Positions 43,138 to 52,378 of a stretch of DNA of 64,000 bases are shown in pieces. The DNA lies in the NCBI GenBank assembly GCA_001898075.1, contig MKSD01000001.1, positions 310,001 through 374,000 of the forward strand, written 5' to 3'. This DNA is from Alphaproteobacteria bacterium 40-19. GTDB taxonomy: Bacteria; Pseudomonadota; Alphaproteobacteria; Holosporales; Holosporaceae. Below the pieces are notes generated by a model. It did no database searches and was not told where the DNA came from. It was given only the letters and a program-made list of their open reading frames with translations. Each line of letters starts with the position of its first letter. Position 1 is the stretch's first letter. Position numbers and translations under genes: made by a program.

Positions 43138-43642
43138 TATTCAGGAAATCACTATCATTTCAAAGTTCCTAAGAAAGCCTTTCGTGATGCTTTTAATAGC
43201 TTTATTAAGGACAATCAGCCTAGTCGTCATAAGCTTGTTAACAAGCGAGCCAAAAAGACGCAATTCTTATTCCAGACCTTAAGAGAACCCACGACCTATT
43301 CCGTGATCCGCAACCTCCCCAAAAAACCGCCCTTAAAAACTTCTGCGCACAGCTTTATGAGTGATTTTGATGTCTTTCATAGTTTTAGTAATAATTCTTT
43401 GGTTGACAACCAGTTAGCAAACCGCATAAGAATCATCCACATAACTAAGAATCTAATTTCATCATGCAAAACATTCCCTGATATGCAACATTCCCAAACA
43501 ACAGAAGATGCTCCGGAAAAAAAATAAAGAAATCTTAAATTTTGAGATTAATCAAAATACTTCGAAAATATTGAATAAAAGAAACGACGATGATTTCGAG
43601 CTCAACAATTTTCCTTCAACAGAAAAAATCTTCATTTCGTAA
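43138..43642 (+). pseudogene. 5'-truncated, frameshifted gene fragment
   Basis: From 43138 the frame is open for 129 codons: YSGNHYHFKVPKKAFRDAFN, SFIKDNQPSRHKLVNKRAKK and later LPKKPPLKTSAHSFMSDFDV, to TAA after a run of eight A (43517-43524). At that run the neighbouring frame continues KNKEILNFEINQNTSKILNK and RNDDDFELNNFPSTEKIFIS to TAA 43640-43642. It lacks a start codon, being preceded by stops. The text resembles a real protein, but I cannot name its family. The 74-codon frame starting at GTG 43303 is part of it. The remaining gap to 43871 holds nothing clear. Confidence 0.45.
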
Positions 43643-43871
43643 CGTTCTTTCAGAATATTTGTCTTAAATTTTAGTCTCGTCATAGTGTGTAAAAAGTTTA
43701 CAAGTCAATCAGATCCCACTATGTATTAAAAATACAAATTTTCTCCTCTTTTAAAAATTGTAATTAAATATTTCAACACTCTAGAACACATTTTTATTTA
43801 CTTAAACCCTTCTTGTCCTTTGAATCATTTTTAACTACTCTAACCAAGACTTAGTAAGCTTTTTATAAAAA

Positions 43872-44186
43872 ATGAAATTCAAACTTTACTCTTTCTTCGC
43901 ATTAAGTGTCATAATTCTACCTAGTCCTTGTATAGGAGCAACAAAAAAGCACGCCTTGGAAAACAAGCTCACTGAAAAAATCCAAGAACAAGAATACCGC
44001 TTAAAAAGATTAGAATTAGAATGGAAACGAGAAGTTCAGGATCATGGTGCTGCTGCGCGCAGAAATTGTCGAAAATGTTTTAACTTAAGTGAACAGTTGG
44101 CCGCAGTCAAAATAGCACTGAAAAAATTATCGAAAATCAAACCTTCCAAATATGATGAAAAAGAAATGATTGAAAAAAAAGTTTAA
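43872..44186 (+). CDS. Small secreted helical protein
   Basis: The 104-residue precursor has a signal peptide (MKFKLYSFFALSVIILPSPC), possibly cleaved after CIGA. The mature region is helical and highly charged, including KLTEKIQEQEYRLKRLELEW and LSEQLAAVKIALKKLSKI, with a CRKC pair between the two helices. A helix-CxxC-helix form suggests a hairpin stabilised by a disulfide or metal; this is inference. It stands alone before the symporter gene. No family recognised. Confidence 0.75.
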   Translation: MKFKLYSFFALSVIILPSPCIGATKKHALENKLTEKIQEQEYRLKRLELEWKREVQDHGAAARRNCRKCFNLSEQLAAVKIALKKLSKIKPSKYDEKEMIEKKV

Positions 44187-44369
44187 GTAAAAGAAAAAAG
44201 GCTCTGCCTAAAAACTAGCCCGATATTTACAAATTTAGAACAAGTTTTTTGTCTTTTTAAGGATTAAAAAGCAAATTTTAAACCTTGCCTTTTATTTTTT
44301 TGAAAAATGATTTTACTTTAGGAGTCAAAAAACGTTAAAATATTTTCGGTTTTTGACTAGAGTTACGTT

Positions 44370-45530
44370 TTGATCCATCATCCTGCTTTTCAGACTCTAA
44401 TGCTTTTTGCAGCCATTACAGGAGCTTTTTTAGGACATCACTACATTCCTTTGAAGGGATGTCAGATGTTTTACGCCTTCAGCCTATTTTTGAAAGAATG
44501 TCTGATGTTTTTATTACCTGCGATCATTTTTACTTCAGTTTACACATCATTTTCCAAATTAAAACAAGGCGCTTTGTATGTGGCAGGGATCCTTTTGGGG
44601 TGGGTTGTTGTATGGAACTTTTGCACCGCAGGATTTGCAGGGCTTTTAAGTTCTTGGATCATCAGTACAGAAACTGCTGCACTCAGTGCTCAGCCCATTT
44701 CTGCAGCTTTGTCTCCGTTGTGGGCCATGCATTTACCCAAACTGAATAGTTTGATAGCGCTGATCGCTGGTGTAGGTTTTGCATTATTTAACCATCCTGC
44801 AAGCCGACGCGTCGGGGACACTATAGCCAAATTTTGCCAAATCGTTTCAGATATTTTTTTAAAAAAAGTTTTTATTCCCTTGCTGCCGGTTTTTGTTTTC
44901 GGATTCATGTTGAAACTTTTAAAAGACAAAACCTTAAACATTTTTTTGGCCAACATTCAATCTTTTACACTTATTTTGGCGTTCTTAACAGCTTTTACCG
45001 TCCTCCTTTTCGCAGGAGTAGTTGTTTTTTACAAAAAGAACCCCAAGTTTTTGCTGCAAAATTTATCAACTCCGATGTTGGTAGGTTTAACAACTATGTC
45101 CAGTGCAGCTGCCCTGCCCTTTTCCCTAGAAGCTGCGAAAAAAAATACAGGCGACAAAGCAGTATCCGACCTATTTATTCCTTCAACTTTTAATTTCCAC
45201 ATGTTGGCCGACAATATTGTTATTCCCATGTGCGCGATCGTCATGATGGTCAGCTTCGGACAACCTTTACCTAGCCTTACCCAATACTTGATTTTCTTGG
45301 TCTTCTATACTATTTCAAAGTTTTATTCCGCCGGAGTCCCGGGGGGGTCCATCATGGTTGTTAACCCCATTTTAGAGACTTATTTCGGATTTAGCCCAGA
45401 TATGATTGCTATGATTACGCTGTGTTACATTATTTTAGATCCTTTGATCACATGCTTTAATGTGGTAGGAAACAACTTATCTTGCATCTATTTCGATCGC
45501 TTTTATAAAAGGATTATGCTGGCCCAATGA
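44370..45530 (+). CDS. Sodium:dicarboxylate/amino acid symporter (SDF/DAACS family)
   Basis: Family members import glutamate, aspartate or C4-dicarboxylates with sodium or protons. The 386-residue protein has about eight membrane segments. The Ser-rich re-entrant motif appears as LTTMSSAAALPFSLEAAKKN, followed by STFNFHMLADNIVIPMCAIV, where prokaryotic members have related text; a later motif is YSAGVPGGSIMVVNPILET. The start is TTG at 44370, and ATG 44400 is an alternative. Its stop overlaps waaA by four bases. For an intracellular bacterium, uptake of host amino or organic acids is a sensible role; the substrate is not readable. Confidence 0.85.
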   Translation: MIHHPAFQTLMLFAAITGAFLGHHYIPLKGCQMFYAFSLFLKECLMFLLPAIIFTSVYTSFSKLKQGALYVAGILLGWVVVWNFCTAGFAGLLSSWIISTETAALSAQPISAALSPLWAMHLPKLNSLIALIAGVGFALFNHPASRRVGDTIAKFCQIVSDIFLKKVFIPLLPVFVFGFMLKLLKDKTLNIFLANIQSFTLILAFLTAFTVLLFAGVVVFYKKNPKFLLQNLSTPMLVGLTTMSSAAALPFSLEAAKKNTGDKAVSDLFIPSTFNFHMLADNIVIPMCAIVMMVSFGQPLPSLTQYLIFLVFYTISKFYSAGVPGGSIMVVNPILETYFGFSPDMIAMITLCYIILDPLITCFNVVGNNLSCIYFDRFYKRIMLAQ

Positions 45531-46798
45531 ACTTGACGTCTCGCTTGGCTCTGGGCTTCTATCAAATCACTTCTACGCTTTTGACGCCTTTCTTTATTCT
45601 TCTAGGACGCCGTCGTCTTAAGCAAAGAAAAGAGCTTGCAGAAAAAATTCAAGAACGATTTGGTAGACCATCCTTTTCACGCCAGAAAGGCCAGTATGTG
45701 TGGCTGCACGGAGCCAGTATAGGAGAAGTTCGTATGGCTACAAGTCTGGCCTATCAAATCTTAGTGGATCGTCCAGATGCTTGGGTATTAATCACCAGCC
45801 AAACCATTTCTGCCTTTAAAACTATGCCCACACACAACCGCATTTTTCACCAAATGGTTCCCTGGGATCACCCGGTATGGATAAAGCGATTTCTAAATTA
45901 TTGGCAACCTTGTTGTGTATTTATTTTTGAAGCTGAAATCTGGCCTTGCCTGCTGTATCAAACTTATAAAAAAAAAATCCCCATCCATTTTTTAAACTTC
46001 CATCTTTCTGATACTTCTAGAAAATGGTGGTCTTGGTTTCCGTTTTTTTTCAAAGAACTGATGAGCTTCTGTCAAAGCCGTAGTACAGGTTGCTGTATGT
46101 CTTATGATAATTACCAAAAACTGATTCCTTTAAAGAACCCTCCCCTTATCAAAAAAGCAAACTTAAAATATATCACTCAATCTTTAGAACCTCAGGCACC
46201 ACCCCAATTGGAAATCTGGAAGCAAGTTCTAAAGAAGCGTCCCTTTTGGTTAGCCTCTTGCATTCATCCTGAAGAACAGCAGTTAATTTTTAATCTTCAT
46301 CAACAATTAAGACGCACAAAACCTGATCTGCTTTTAATTTGCGTTCCAAGACATCCATTAAACCTTCCCCCTACCCCTGGCGTGACTTATCAATCTCAAA
46401 ACTTTTTGCCCCAGCAGGACACCACAGTTTACATTGTGGATACTTTTGGACAGCTTCCTTTGTTTTACAGTTTGACTTCTTTTTGCGTTTTTGGAGGCTC
46501 TTTTGCCCCTAAAGGGGGCCATAACCCGGCCGAGCCCGCAGCCTATGGGTGTGGCGTCATTCACGGACCCCAAACTTTTAATAATCAGACCCTTTACGAC
46601 GATTTGCTGCACGCTCAAGCCTGTATCAAAGTCACCTTGGAAGAAAAGCTTACAGAAATTGTGATGCACTTTTTAGACCATCCTGATGAAAGTACTGCCT
46701 TCGGTCGACGTGCTAAAGCAGTATTGGAAACTGAACGCTCTCAAGCGCAAACTTTTTTAGAAGAAATCTCGGCATTGATTCCAATTAAGAAACAATAA
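45527..46798 (+). CDS. waaA: 3-deoxy-D-manno-octulosonic acid (Kdo) transferase
   Basis: WaaA adds Kdo to lipid A precursors at the inner membrane. The 423-residue protein has an N-terminal hydrophobic anchor, then YVWLHGASIGEVRMATSLAY with the catalytic Glu, and the late motif FGGSFAPKGGHNPAEPAAYG. IFEAEIWPCLLYQ in the middle is also standard. It begins within the symporter stop (ATGA), so the two are translated from one message. Its presence shows that the cell makes Kdo-containing lipopolysaccharide. Confidence 0.94.
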   Translation: MNLTSRLALGFYQITSTLLTPFFILLGRRRLKQRKELAEKIQERFGRPSFSRQKGQYVWLHGASIGEVRMATSLAYQILVDRPDAWVLITSQTISAFKTMPTHNRIFHQMVPWDHPVWIKRFLNYWQPCCVFIFEAEIWPCLLYQTYKKKIPIHFLNFHLSDTSRKWWSWFPFFFKELMSFCQSRSTGCCMSYDNYQKLIPLKNPPLIKKANLKYITQSLEPQAPPQLEIWKQVLKKRPFWLASCIHPEEQQLIFNLHQQLRRTKPDLLLICVPRHPLNLPPTPGVTYQSQNFLPQQDTTVYIVDTFGQLPLFYSLTSFCVFGGSFAPKGGHNPAEPAAYGCGVIHGPQTFNNQTLYDDLLHAQACIKVTLEEKLTEIVMHFLDHPDESTAFGRRAKAVLETERSQAQTFLEEISALIPIKKQ

Positions 46799-46938
46799 TA
46801 TTTTAAACGTCATAAAATCTATAGAAAAATATTGGAAAGAACTTCTAAAAATTCCTTCTAGTCTTTTTCTTTGTTTTAAAAAAATCATTTCCAAACCAGG
46901 TGTTACTGCATTGATAAAACGAGTATTTTAAAAAAACC

Positions 46939-46966
46939 TTGATTTTTTGTTTTTTTTTAATATAAT
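46939..46966 (+). promoter_or_regulatory. Promoter of bamA
   Basis: TTGATT (46939-46944), 16 bases (mostly T) and a perfect TATAAT (46961-46966) precede the TTG start of bamA by 29 bases. Confidence 0.65.
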
Positions 46967-46995
46967 ATCATAGAGATTGCTGGTAAGTCATTTTT

Positions 46996-49584
46996 TTGAA
47001 ACATTTCTTAAAAAAAAATATTTTTCTGTTATTTGTCTTTGTTTGGAGCTCTAATGCTCCTTTAGGGGCCGACCAACTCCCCAATAAGACCGTAGATGAA
47101 AAAGCGTTCAAGACTCAAAAAGATTTATCTGAAATAGACCCTCAAGTGGTCACACCTGATCAAAATAGCGTGAACACCAGCAATACGCCAATGGATCCTT
47201 TACCTTCCGGCGAACTTGAAGATACTGCGGGACAAGAAGGGGCTAAAATTTTGTCTCCCGCTGATCTGCCCTATGATACCTCCGCTGCTCCAGCCCCCCA
47301 AGTAAGCGCGCTTTTGGCCCAAGAAGAACCTACCACGTCTAAGCATCGAATAACCGAACTTAAAGTGACAGGAAACATCCGCGTAGATACTCAGATGGTT
47401 CGCGATTACTTACCTTCTTCTGTTGAATACTCAGATCAAGATTTAAATCAGTTTCTAAAAGATCTATTTGGTACAGGACTTTTTAAAGATGTAAAAATTA
47501 GTATGCAAGGGTCCGTACTGCGCGTAGATGTTGTAGAAAATCCTTGTTTTAACCAAATTGTCTTCGAAGGGTGCGATGCAGTATCCAGGGACGACCTAGA
47601 AGAAACGATTTCTTTAAAACCAAAGGAAATTTACTCGAAGGAACGCGTTCAAGAAGCTCTGACACGTCTTAAAGAGCTGTATCACCTTAAAGGATACCAC
47701 AGTGTCCAGATTGTTCCTCAGATTATTAATCGTCCATCCAACCGTGTAGATCTTATTTTTGTCATCAAGGAAGGACGCAGGGCTTTTATCAAAGAAATTC
47801 GTTTTCTTGGAAATCGTTCTTTTTCAGCCCGTGCCTTACAAAGCGTAATCACCAGCCAAGAAGAGCAATGGTGGAATTTGTTGGCAGGACCCGAGCAAGT
47901 TTACGATAAAGAGCGTGTCCGTTATGACTGCGAGCTCTTGATGGGATTTTACCTGGAAAAAGGTTATTATGATGCGCGGGTTGCCCCTTCTCATGGAGAA
48001 ATCACAGGCCTTAATGGGGGGTTCATTGTCACCTTCACAGTGCAGGAAGGGGAACGCTACACCTTTGGAAAAGTACGCGTTGACTCTAAAATAAAGGGAA
48101 TCAATGTTGCTGAGCTTTTAGATAAAGTTTTTTGGAGCGAAGGAGATTGGTATAAGCAAAGCTCTCCTCAAAGAGCCGCAGACACCATGCTAAAGATTTT
48201 ATCAGAAAAAGGAATGCCTTTTGTTCAGGTTATTCCCGTCATGGAAAAAAACCCTAAGACCAAAGAAATTACAGTTGTCTTTGAAATTAAACCTATTGCC
48301 CCTATTTATGTCCGCAAGCTCACCATTTCGGGAAACTATGGTACAGATCGTAATGTCATTGAACGAGATGTCACATTTGCCCCAGGGGATCCTTTCAATC
48401 CCTCTAAAGTCTCTGCTTCCCAAAGGAATCTTGAAAGTTTAGATTTCTTTGAAAAAGTCACGATTAAAGATACTGCGACCCCAGATCCAAACCTACGTGA
48501 TGTTTCGGTAACTGTTAAAGAAAAAAGTACCGGAGATTTTCAGTTTTCCGGAGGCTGGAGTGGCCAAGAAGGCTTCTTAGGCAACCTTGGGCTTACAGAA
48601 CGGAACTTCTTAGGTAAAGGATACCTGGGTAATGTAACCGTTTATGGTTCTCAAAGAGCTCAATCCGTTTCAACAATTTTACGAGACCCACGCTTTATGG
48701 GACTTTCTTTAGATGCCGGCGCAACCCTTTTTTACAATCGGTATAAGGGTAGCACAATATCCAAATCCAGCCCGAATACAAAAGAAGGAACCTACCTGGA
48801 ACAGAGTGTAGGTAGTGGATTTGATGGAATCTATCAATTGAATGACAATTTGTTCCAGAAATGGGGATATCTGATCCAATACCAAAACGTAGGGGATAAG
48901 GATGTTCGGTCAACTTTTCTGAAAGATAATCTCGCACAACACAAAAACGTTTGTGTATCTGAAATCCAGCACGAACTGACCTATAACCGCACAGAAATTC
49001 TTGCCGGGCAACGTGTAGATGGCTGGTTTGCCCAAATGAGCAACAACTGGAAAGGGGCTGGAGGAACTGTCCATTGCATCTTAAACAGATTTGCAGCTGA
49101 AAAGTTCTTTCCTTTAAATGAAGAAAAAACTTGGATATTAAGGCTGCATGGTGAGTACAGTCGCATCACTAAGCTGGGGTATATGCGATTTCTAGATCAA
49201 ATGTATACCACTATGTATTCTTTTCCTGGCTTCAATATGGCGGGTATTGGCCCCCGAGACAAAAAAAATCCCGCAACAGCTTTGGGTGGTCTGCAGTTCT
49301 ATACCGCTTTTGCGCGTTTGTCCGTACCAATACCGTTCTTTCCTAAAGAGATTCCTGCTTCTATTTTATTAAACCTACAAACCGGTTCTTTATGGGATTC
49401 TATGTTCAAAGGTAAGGACGTTCTATCCAATAAGTTCTTCAACCGTTCTACCTGGGGTGCAGGTATCAAAATCAAGCTGCCTATCGTAGGATATATGGGT
49501 ATCATGTACAACTTTCCTATTCAGATGCTGCATAAAGTTGACAAAAAACATGGTTTGTTGATTATTATGGGACAAGACTTCTAA
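46996..49584 (+). CDS. bamA: Outer membrane protein assembly factor BamA
   Basis: BamA is the core of the machine that folds beta-barrels into the outer membrane. The 862-residue protein has a signal peptide (start TTG 46996; FLKKNIFLLFVFVWSSNAPL), an acidic linker of about 90 residues, five POTRA domains (about 110-450) and a C-terminal barrel. FSGGWSGQEGFLGNLGLTER and NFLGKGYLGNVTVYG open the barrel, and the chain ends LLIIMGQDF with the terminal Phe used for barrel insertion. The start codon is unusual for a highly expressed gene. In most proteobacteria skp, lpxD or fabZ follow; here ubiG does, on the other strand. Confidence 0.95.
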   Translation: MKHFLKKNIFLLFVFVWSSNAPLGADQLPNKTVDEKAFKTQKDLSEIDPQVVTPDQNSVNTSNTPMDPLPSGELEDTAGQEGAKILSPADLPYDTSAAPAPQVSALLAQEEPTTSKHRITELKVTGNIRVDTQMVRDYLPSSVEYSDQDLNQFLKDLFGTGLFKDVKISMQGSVLRVDVVENPCFNQIVFEGCDAVSRDDLEETISLKPKEIYSKERVQEALTRLKELYHLKGYHSVQIVPQIINRPSNRVDLIFVIKEGRRAFIKEIRFLGNRSFSARALQSVITSQEEQWWNLLAGPEQVYDKERVRYDCELLMGFYLEKGYYDARVAPSHGEITGLNGGFIVTFTVQEGERYTFGKVRVDSKIKGINVAELLDKVFWSEGDWYKQSSPQRAADTMLKILSEKGMPFVQVIPVMEKNPKTKEITVVFEIKPIAPIYVRKLTISGNYGTDRNVIERDVTFAPGDPFNPSKVSASQRNLESLDFFEKVTIKDTATPDPNLRDVSVTVKEKSTGDFQFSGGWSGQEGFLGNLGLTERNFLGKGYLGNVTVYGSQRAQSVSTILRDPRFMGLSLDAGATLFYNRYKGSTISKSSPNTKEGTYLEQSVGSGFDGIYQLNDNLFQKWGYLIQYQNVGDKDVRSTFLKDNLAQHKNVCVSEIQHELTYNRTEILAGQRVDGWFAQMSNNWKGAGGTVHCILNRFAAEKFFPLNEEKTWILRLHGEYSRITKLGYMRFLDQMYTTMYSFPGFNMAGIGPRDKKNPATALGGLQFYTAFARLSVPIPFFPKEIPASILLNLQTGSLWDSMFKGKDVLSNKFFNRSTWGAGIKIKLPIVGYMGIMYNFPIQMLHKVDKKHGLLIIMGQDF

Positions 49585-49682
49585 GGGATTGACAAGATAA
49601 TAGTCTAGATAAGTTGCTGAAGCTTTTCTTAGGCTTTATTTTTTCTTCTTCTTAGCAATCAACGCCTTCCTGCAAAAAAAAA

Positions 49683-50363
49683 TTATGCAGAAACTTGGGG
49701 TTTTTGTGCTTTAAAAAAATAGTTTATTTTTAAATGGGGTTGAAAATCCCAACTTTTTCCCCAAGAACCGTAGCCTTGAAATATGACTTCTTTTAATCCC
49801 AAAGTATGAAATAACACAGCCAATTCTTCAGGTTTCAAAAGCTCGGCCCAATGGTGCGCATTTTCAGGAACCCATTTTAACTTTTCGGCACCATGAATCC
49901 CCAAGCTCCAAGATAAAAAAGAGCGGTTTATGGTAGACCCCAATAAAAAGCCTCCAGGTTTTAAAAATGCCACGTACTTTTTTAAAAAATCGTAAGGATT
50001 AGAGATATGTTCTAAAACTTCCATCATGCACACCAGATCAAACAAGGGAAGTTCTTCCAGTTGATTGGGGGAACGATATTGAATACAAAATCCTTTTTCT
50101 TGGGCATGTTCTTTGGCAGTCTGTAAAGTGTAAGGACAAGAATCTACTCCATAAATATTAGCCCCTCTTTGAAAAAGCTCTTCACACAATAATCCACCTC
50201 CACACCCTACATCCAACACAGCAAGATCTTTTAGGCTGTTTACTGTCGAGGCAATAAACTTCATCCGTAACGGCAGAAGCTGATGCAAGATGTGGTAAGG
50301 ACCATCCAAGTTCCACCATTGTTTTGCAAAATCTTTCCACTGAAAATGCATCTGCGAGTTCAC
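49683..50363 (-). CDS. ubiG: Ubiquinone biosynthesis O-methyltransferase
   Basis: UbiG methylates two hydroxyls during ubiquinone synthesis using S-adenosylmethionine. The 226-residue protein has FAKQWWNLDGPYHILHQLLP at the start, the SAM motif VLDVGCGGGLLCEELFQRGA near residue 70, and the conserved MMEVLEHISNPYDFLKKYVA and GSTINRSFLSWSLGI further on, all typical of UbiG. It is divergent from the OTU-like gene with a 52-base gap. With the UbiH-like enzyme it indicates aerobic respiration through ubiquinone. Confidence 0.93.
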   Translation of the reverse strand: MNSQMHFQWKDFAKQWWNLDGPYHILHQLLPLRMKFIASTVNSLKDLAVLDVGCGGGLLCEELFQRGANIYGVDSCPYTLQTAKEHAQEKGFCIQYRSPNQLEELPLFDLVCMMEVLEHISNPYDFLKKYVAFLKPGGFLLGSTINRSFLSWSLGIHGAEKLKWVPENAHHWAELLKPEELAVLFHTLGLKEVIFQGYGSWGKSWDFQPHLKINYFFKAQKPQVSA

Positions 50364-50415
50364 AAAAAAATAATAAATTCTATGCTAATCTATCATATAT
50401 TTTGTTGACAAAACA

Positions 50416-52056
50416 ATGAAAAAAAAGCTAACTCGATTATTTTTAATATTCTGCATTATACCCAGGGTGCAAGCAGCAGACTATCCTGCACTACCAGCAC
50501 ACCAGCCCACAAAACTTTACAAACCTTTAACTCTATTTACTAATACACCCACTTTACCTAATTTTACGACTTTTAATATTGATGGAACTAATAAACCTTT
50601 TTATGAAAAAAGCCGCAGAACTTTAGGGGAAAACATGCCTTATGACAGAATTGAAAATCATGCAAAAACACAAACTCAGTATACAGTTGCAATCCCTTCT
50701 TTAGATTCAACAAATAATGAAGTAATTCATGAAACAAAAGAAAAAATGATTCCTTTGGATGTTCAAGGGGACGGCGCATGTCTTTTGCGATCTGTAGGCT
50801 TAAGTCCAGATGAGTTTTATAATATTGCCAAACCATTAGTCCGTAGACTTCATACACAATATCTATCAGGAAATAATGATCTATTTATTGAAATCCACGG
50901 AATTTTAAATCTCTTCCAAGGCATCGAATTAAATAATATAGATCTTTCAAAGCACCAAGATGTTAGTCGAAATGGAAGAATCTATGCGGTTAAACCAGAA
51001 TTTTTTGACGAAATTATTAATAATTGGGATGACTACATCGATCAAGTGAAAGATTTAATTGCTGAAGAAGGCATTGGAGCACAGAGCCTTCCCAAGGGGC
51101 TAACCATTCAAGGTAAAAAAATTTATTACTTAGGCGTTATCCCTAGCCCTTCTGAAGCACCACATTTATATAAAGAAATTGCTAAACGGAAAGGTATTTA
51201 TATTCGTTCTTTTTCCAATGACTTTGCAGGAAAACCAAATGTCGTTGTCTTGCGAAATGAGTTTGGAAAAGCACAGGATCCTCATCTTAATATTGTCACG
51301 TTAGGAGGATCTGCAGGAAGTCTTGGAAGCGGAATAGGCGGTCATTATCAACAACTCCTAACCGTAGGAGACCCTGTACCCAAAATATTAATTGAAGAAT
51401 ATAACGCTTGGGGAGGAGGAAGTCCTAACAAAATTCATATTAGAAATTTGAAAAATTCCAAAAGCGATCCCCATTCTTTGAGTGGGAGATCTTTATTTAG
51501 TCGCTTGTTAGGTAATCATTTTTCATCTAGTCCTTCTTTATCGGATGCTACAAAGAGTCCTGATCCCATTATTACAGATTCAAAAATTTCTGATCCCCTC
51601 ATTAATTCAAAAGTTTCTGATCCGATTATGACAGATTCAAAAGCCCCCTCCTCTTTAAATCAACCTCCAGCAGAATCAGCCAAAAACCCTACAGGAACTG
51701 CTTTTATAGATGCTGTCAAAAAATCTTTAAATGAAATAAAAAAGAAAAACTCAGAACGTGAGTTTCTTGAATTAATCACCCGTAAATGCACCGATCCATC
51801 CGATTATATCTGTAGCATAATGGAAGAAATTTCTAAAAAAACTGCAGACAAAAAAAGAAAAAAAAGTAAAGGACGAAAACGTAACGCACGCAGAAAAACG
51901 TCCCGCAGCCAGCAGCTTATTGATACTTTAAAAACATACTTACAAAGTAATCCTACCGCTGCAGAAATGGTTCCCGAAAACTTTCTTTCCAATTTAAGTG
52001 ATCAGCTGGGGGTCAGAGAAAAGAAAAAAAGTAAAAACAGAAGAAGACGTCGGTAA
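50416..52056 (+). CDS. Secreted OTU-like cysteine protease with basic NLS-like tail
   Basis: The 546-residue precursor starts with a signal peptide (MKKKLTRLFLIFCIIPRVQA). Residues 111-320 resemble an OTU deubiquitinase: IPLDVQGDGACLLRSVGLS has Asp119 and nucleophile Cys122, KGIYIRSFSNDF is the usual central strand, and IGGHYQQLLTVGD supplies His310. The insertion between Cys and His is long. Residues 380-412 hold imperfect SDPI..DSK repeats. The C-terminus has two basic clusters, KKRKKSKGRKRNARRK (479-494) and KKKSKNRRRRR (536-546), resembling nuclear localisation signals. OTU proteins cleave ubiquitin chains, which bacteria lack, so a host target is expected. A perfect dyad, TTTTGTTGACAAAA, lies 2 bases before ATG in place of a Shine-Dalgarno. 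Confidence 0.74.
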   Translation: MKKKLTRLFLIFCIIPRVQAADYPALPAHQPTKLYKPLTLFTNTPTLPNFTTFNIDGTNKPFYEKSRRTLGENMPYDRIENHAKTQTQYTVAIPSLDSTNNEVIHETKEKMIPLDVQGDGACLLRSVGLSPDEFYNIAKPLVRRLHTQYLSGNNDLFIEIHGILNLFQGIELNNIDLSKHQDVSRNGRIYAVKPEFFDEIINNWDDYIDQVKDLIAEEGIGAQSLPKGLTIQGKKIYYLGVIPSPSEAPHLYKEIAKRKGIYIRSFSNDFAGKPNVVVLRNEFGKAQDPHLNIVTLGGSAGSLGSGIGGHYQQLLTVGDPVPKILIEEYNAWGGGSPNKIHIRNLKNSKSDPHSLSGRSLFSRLLGNHFSSSPSLSDATKSPDPIITDSKISDPLINSKVSDPIMTDSKAPSSLNQPPAESAKNPTGTAFIDAVKKSLNEIKKKNSEREFLELITRKCTDPSDYICSIMEEISKKTADKKRKKSKGRKRNARRKTSRSQQLIDTLKTYLQSNPTAAEMVPENFLSNLSDQLGVREKKKSKNRRRRR

Positions 52057-52378
52057 AAAATTTTAGAAAATTGATCAAATAACTTAAAAAAATTTTGAAA
52101 TATTAAATTACTATTTGCCAAAATATTTATTTCCAAACCAAAGGCCTCTCTGGTTTCATTCAATCCCGCGGGGCTAGGAAATTACGCTGAAAAAATTGAA
52201 ACAACCCAAAGGTTTTTAATTTTTGTAACAAGAATCCCGCCAAGATTTTATATTATTTACTTTTTATGAAAGTAACTTTCCTATCCTTCTGTCATTACAA
52301 AGCCTATTTATGTTATATTAAAGCCGCATAGCGATAAAAATAATTCCCCGTAATCCACTTTATAGGTTCTGTATAACC
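52057..52378. other. Intergenic region without recognised feature
   Basis: These 322 bases are AT-rich apart from a short GC-rich patch at about 52168-52178 (CCCGCGGGGCT). I found no start codon with a convincing frame, tRNA, repeat or strong promoter, and no clear terminator for the OTU-like gene. Confidence 0.5.
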
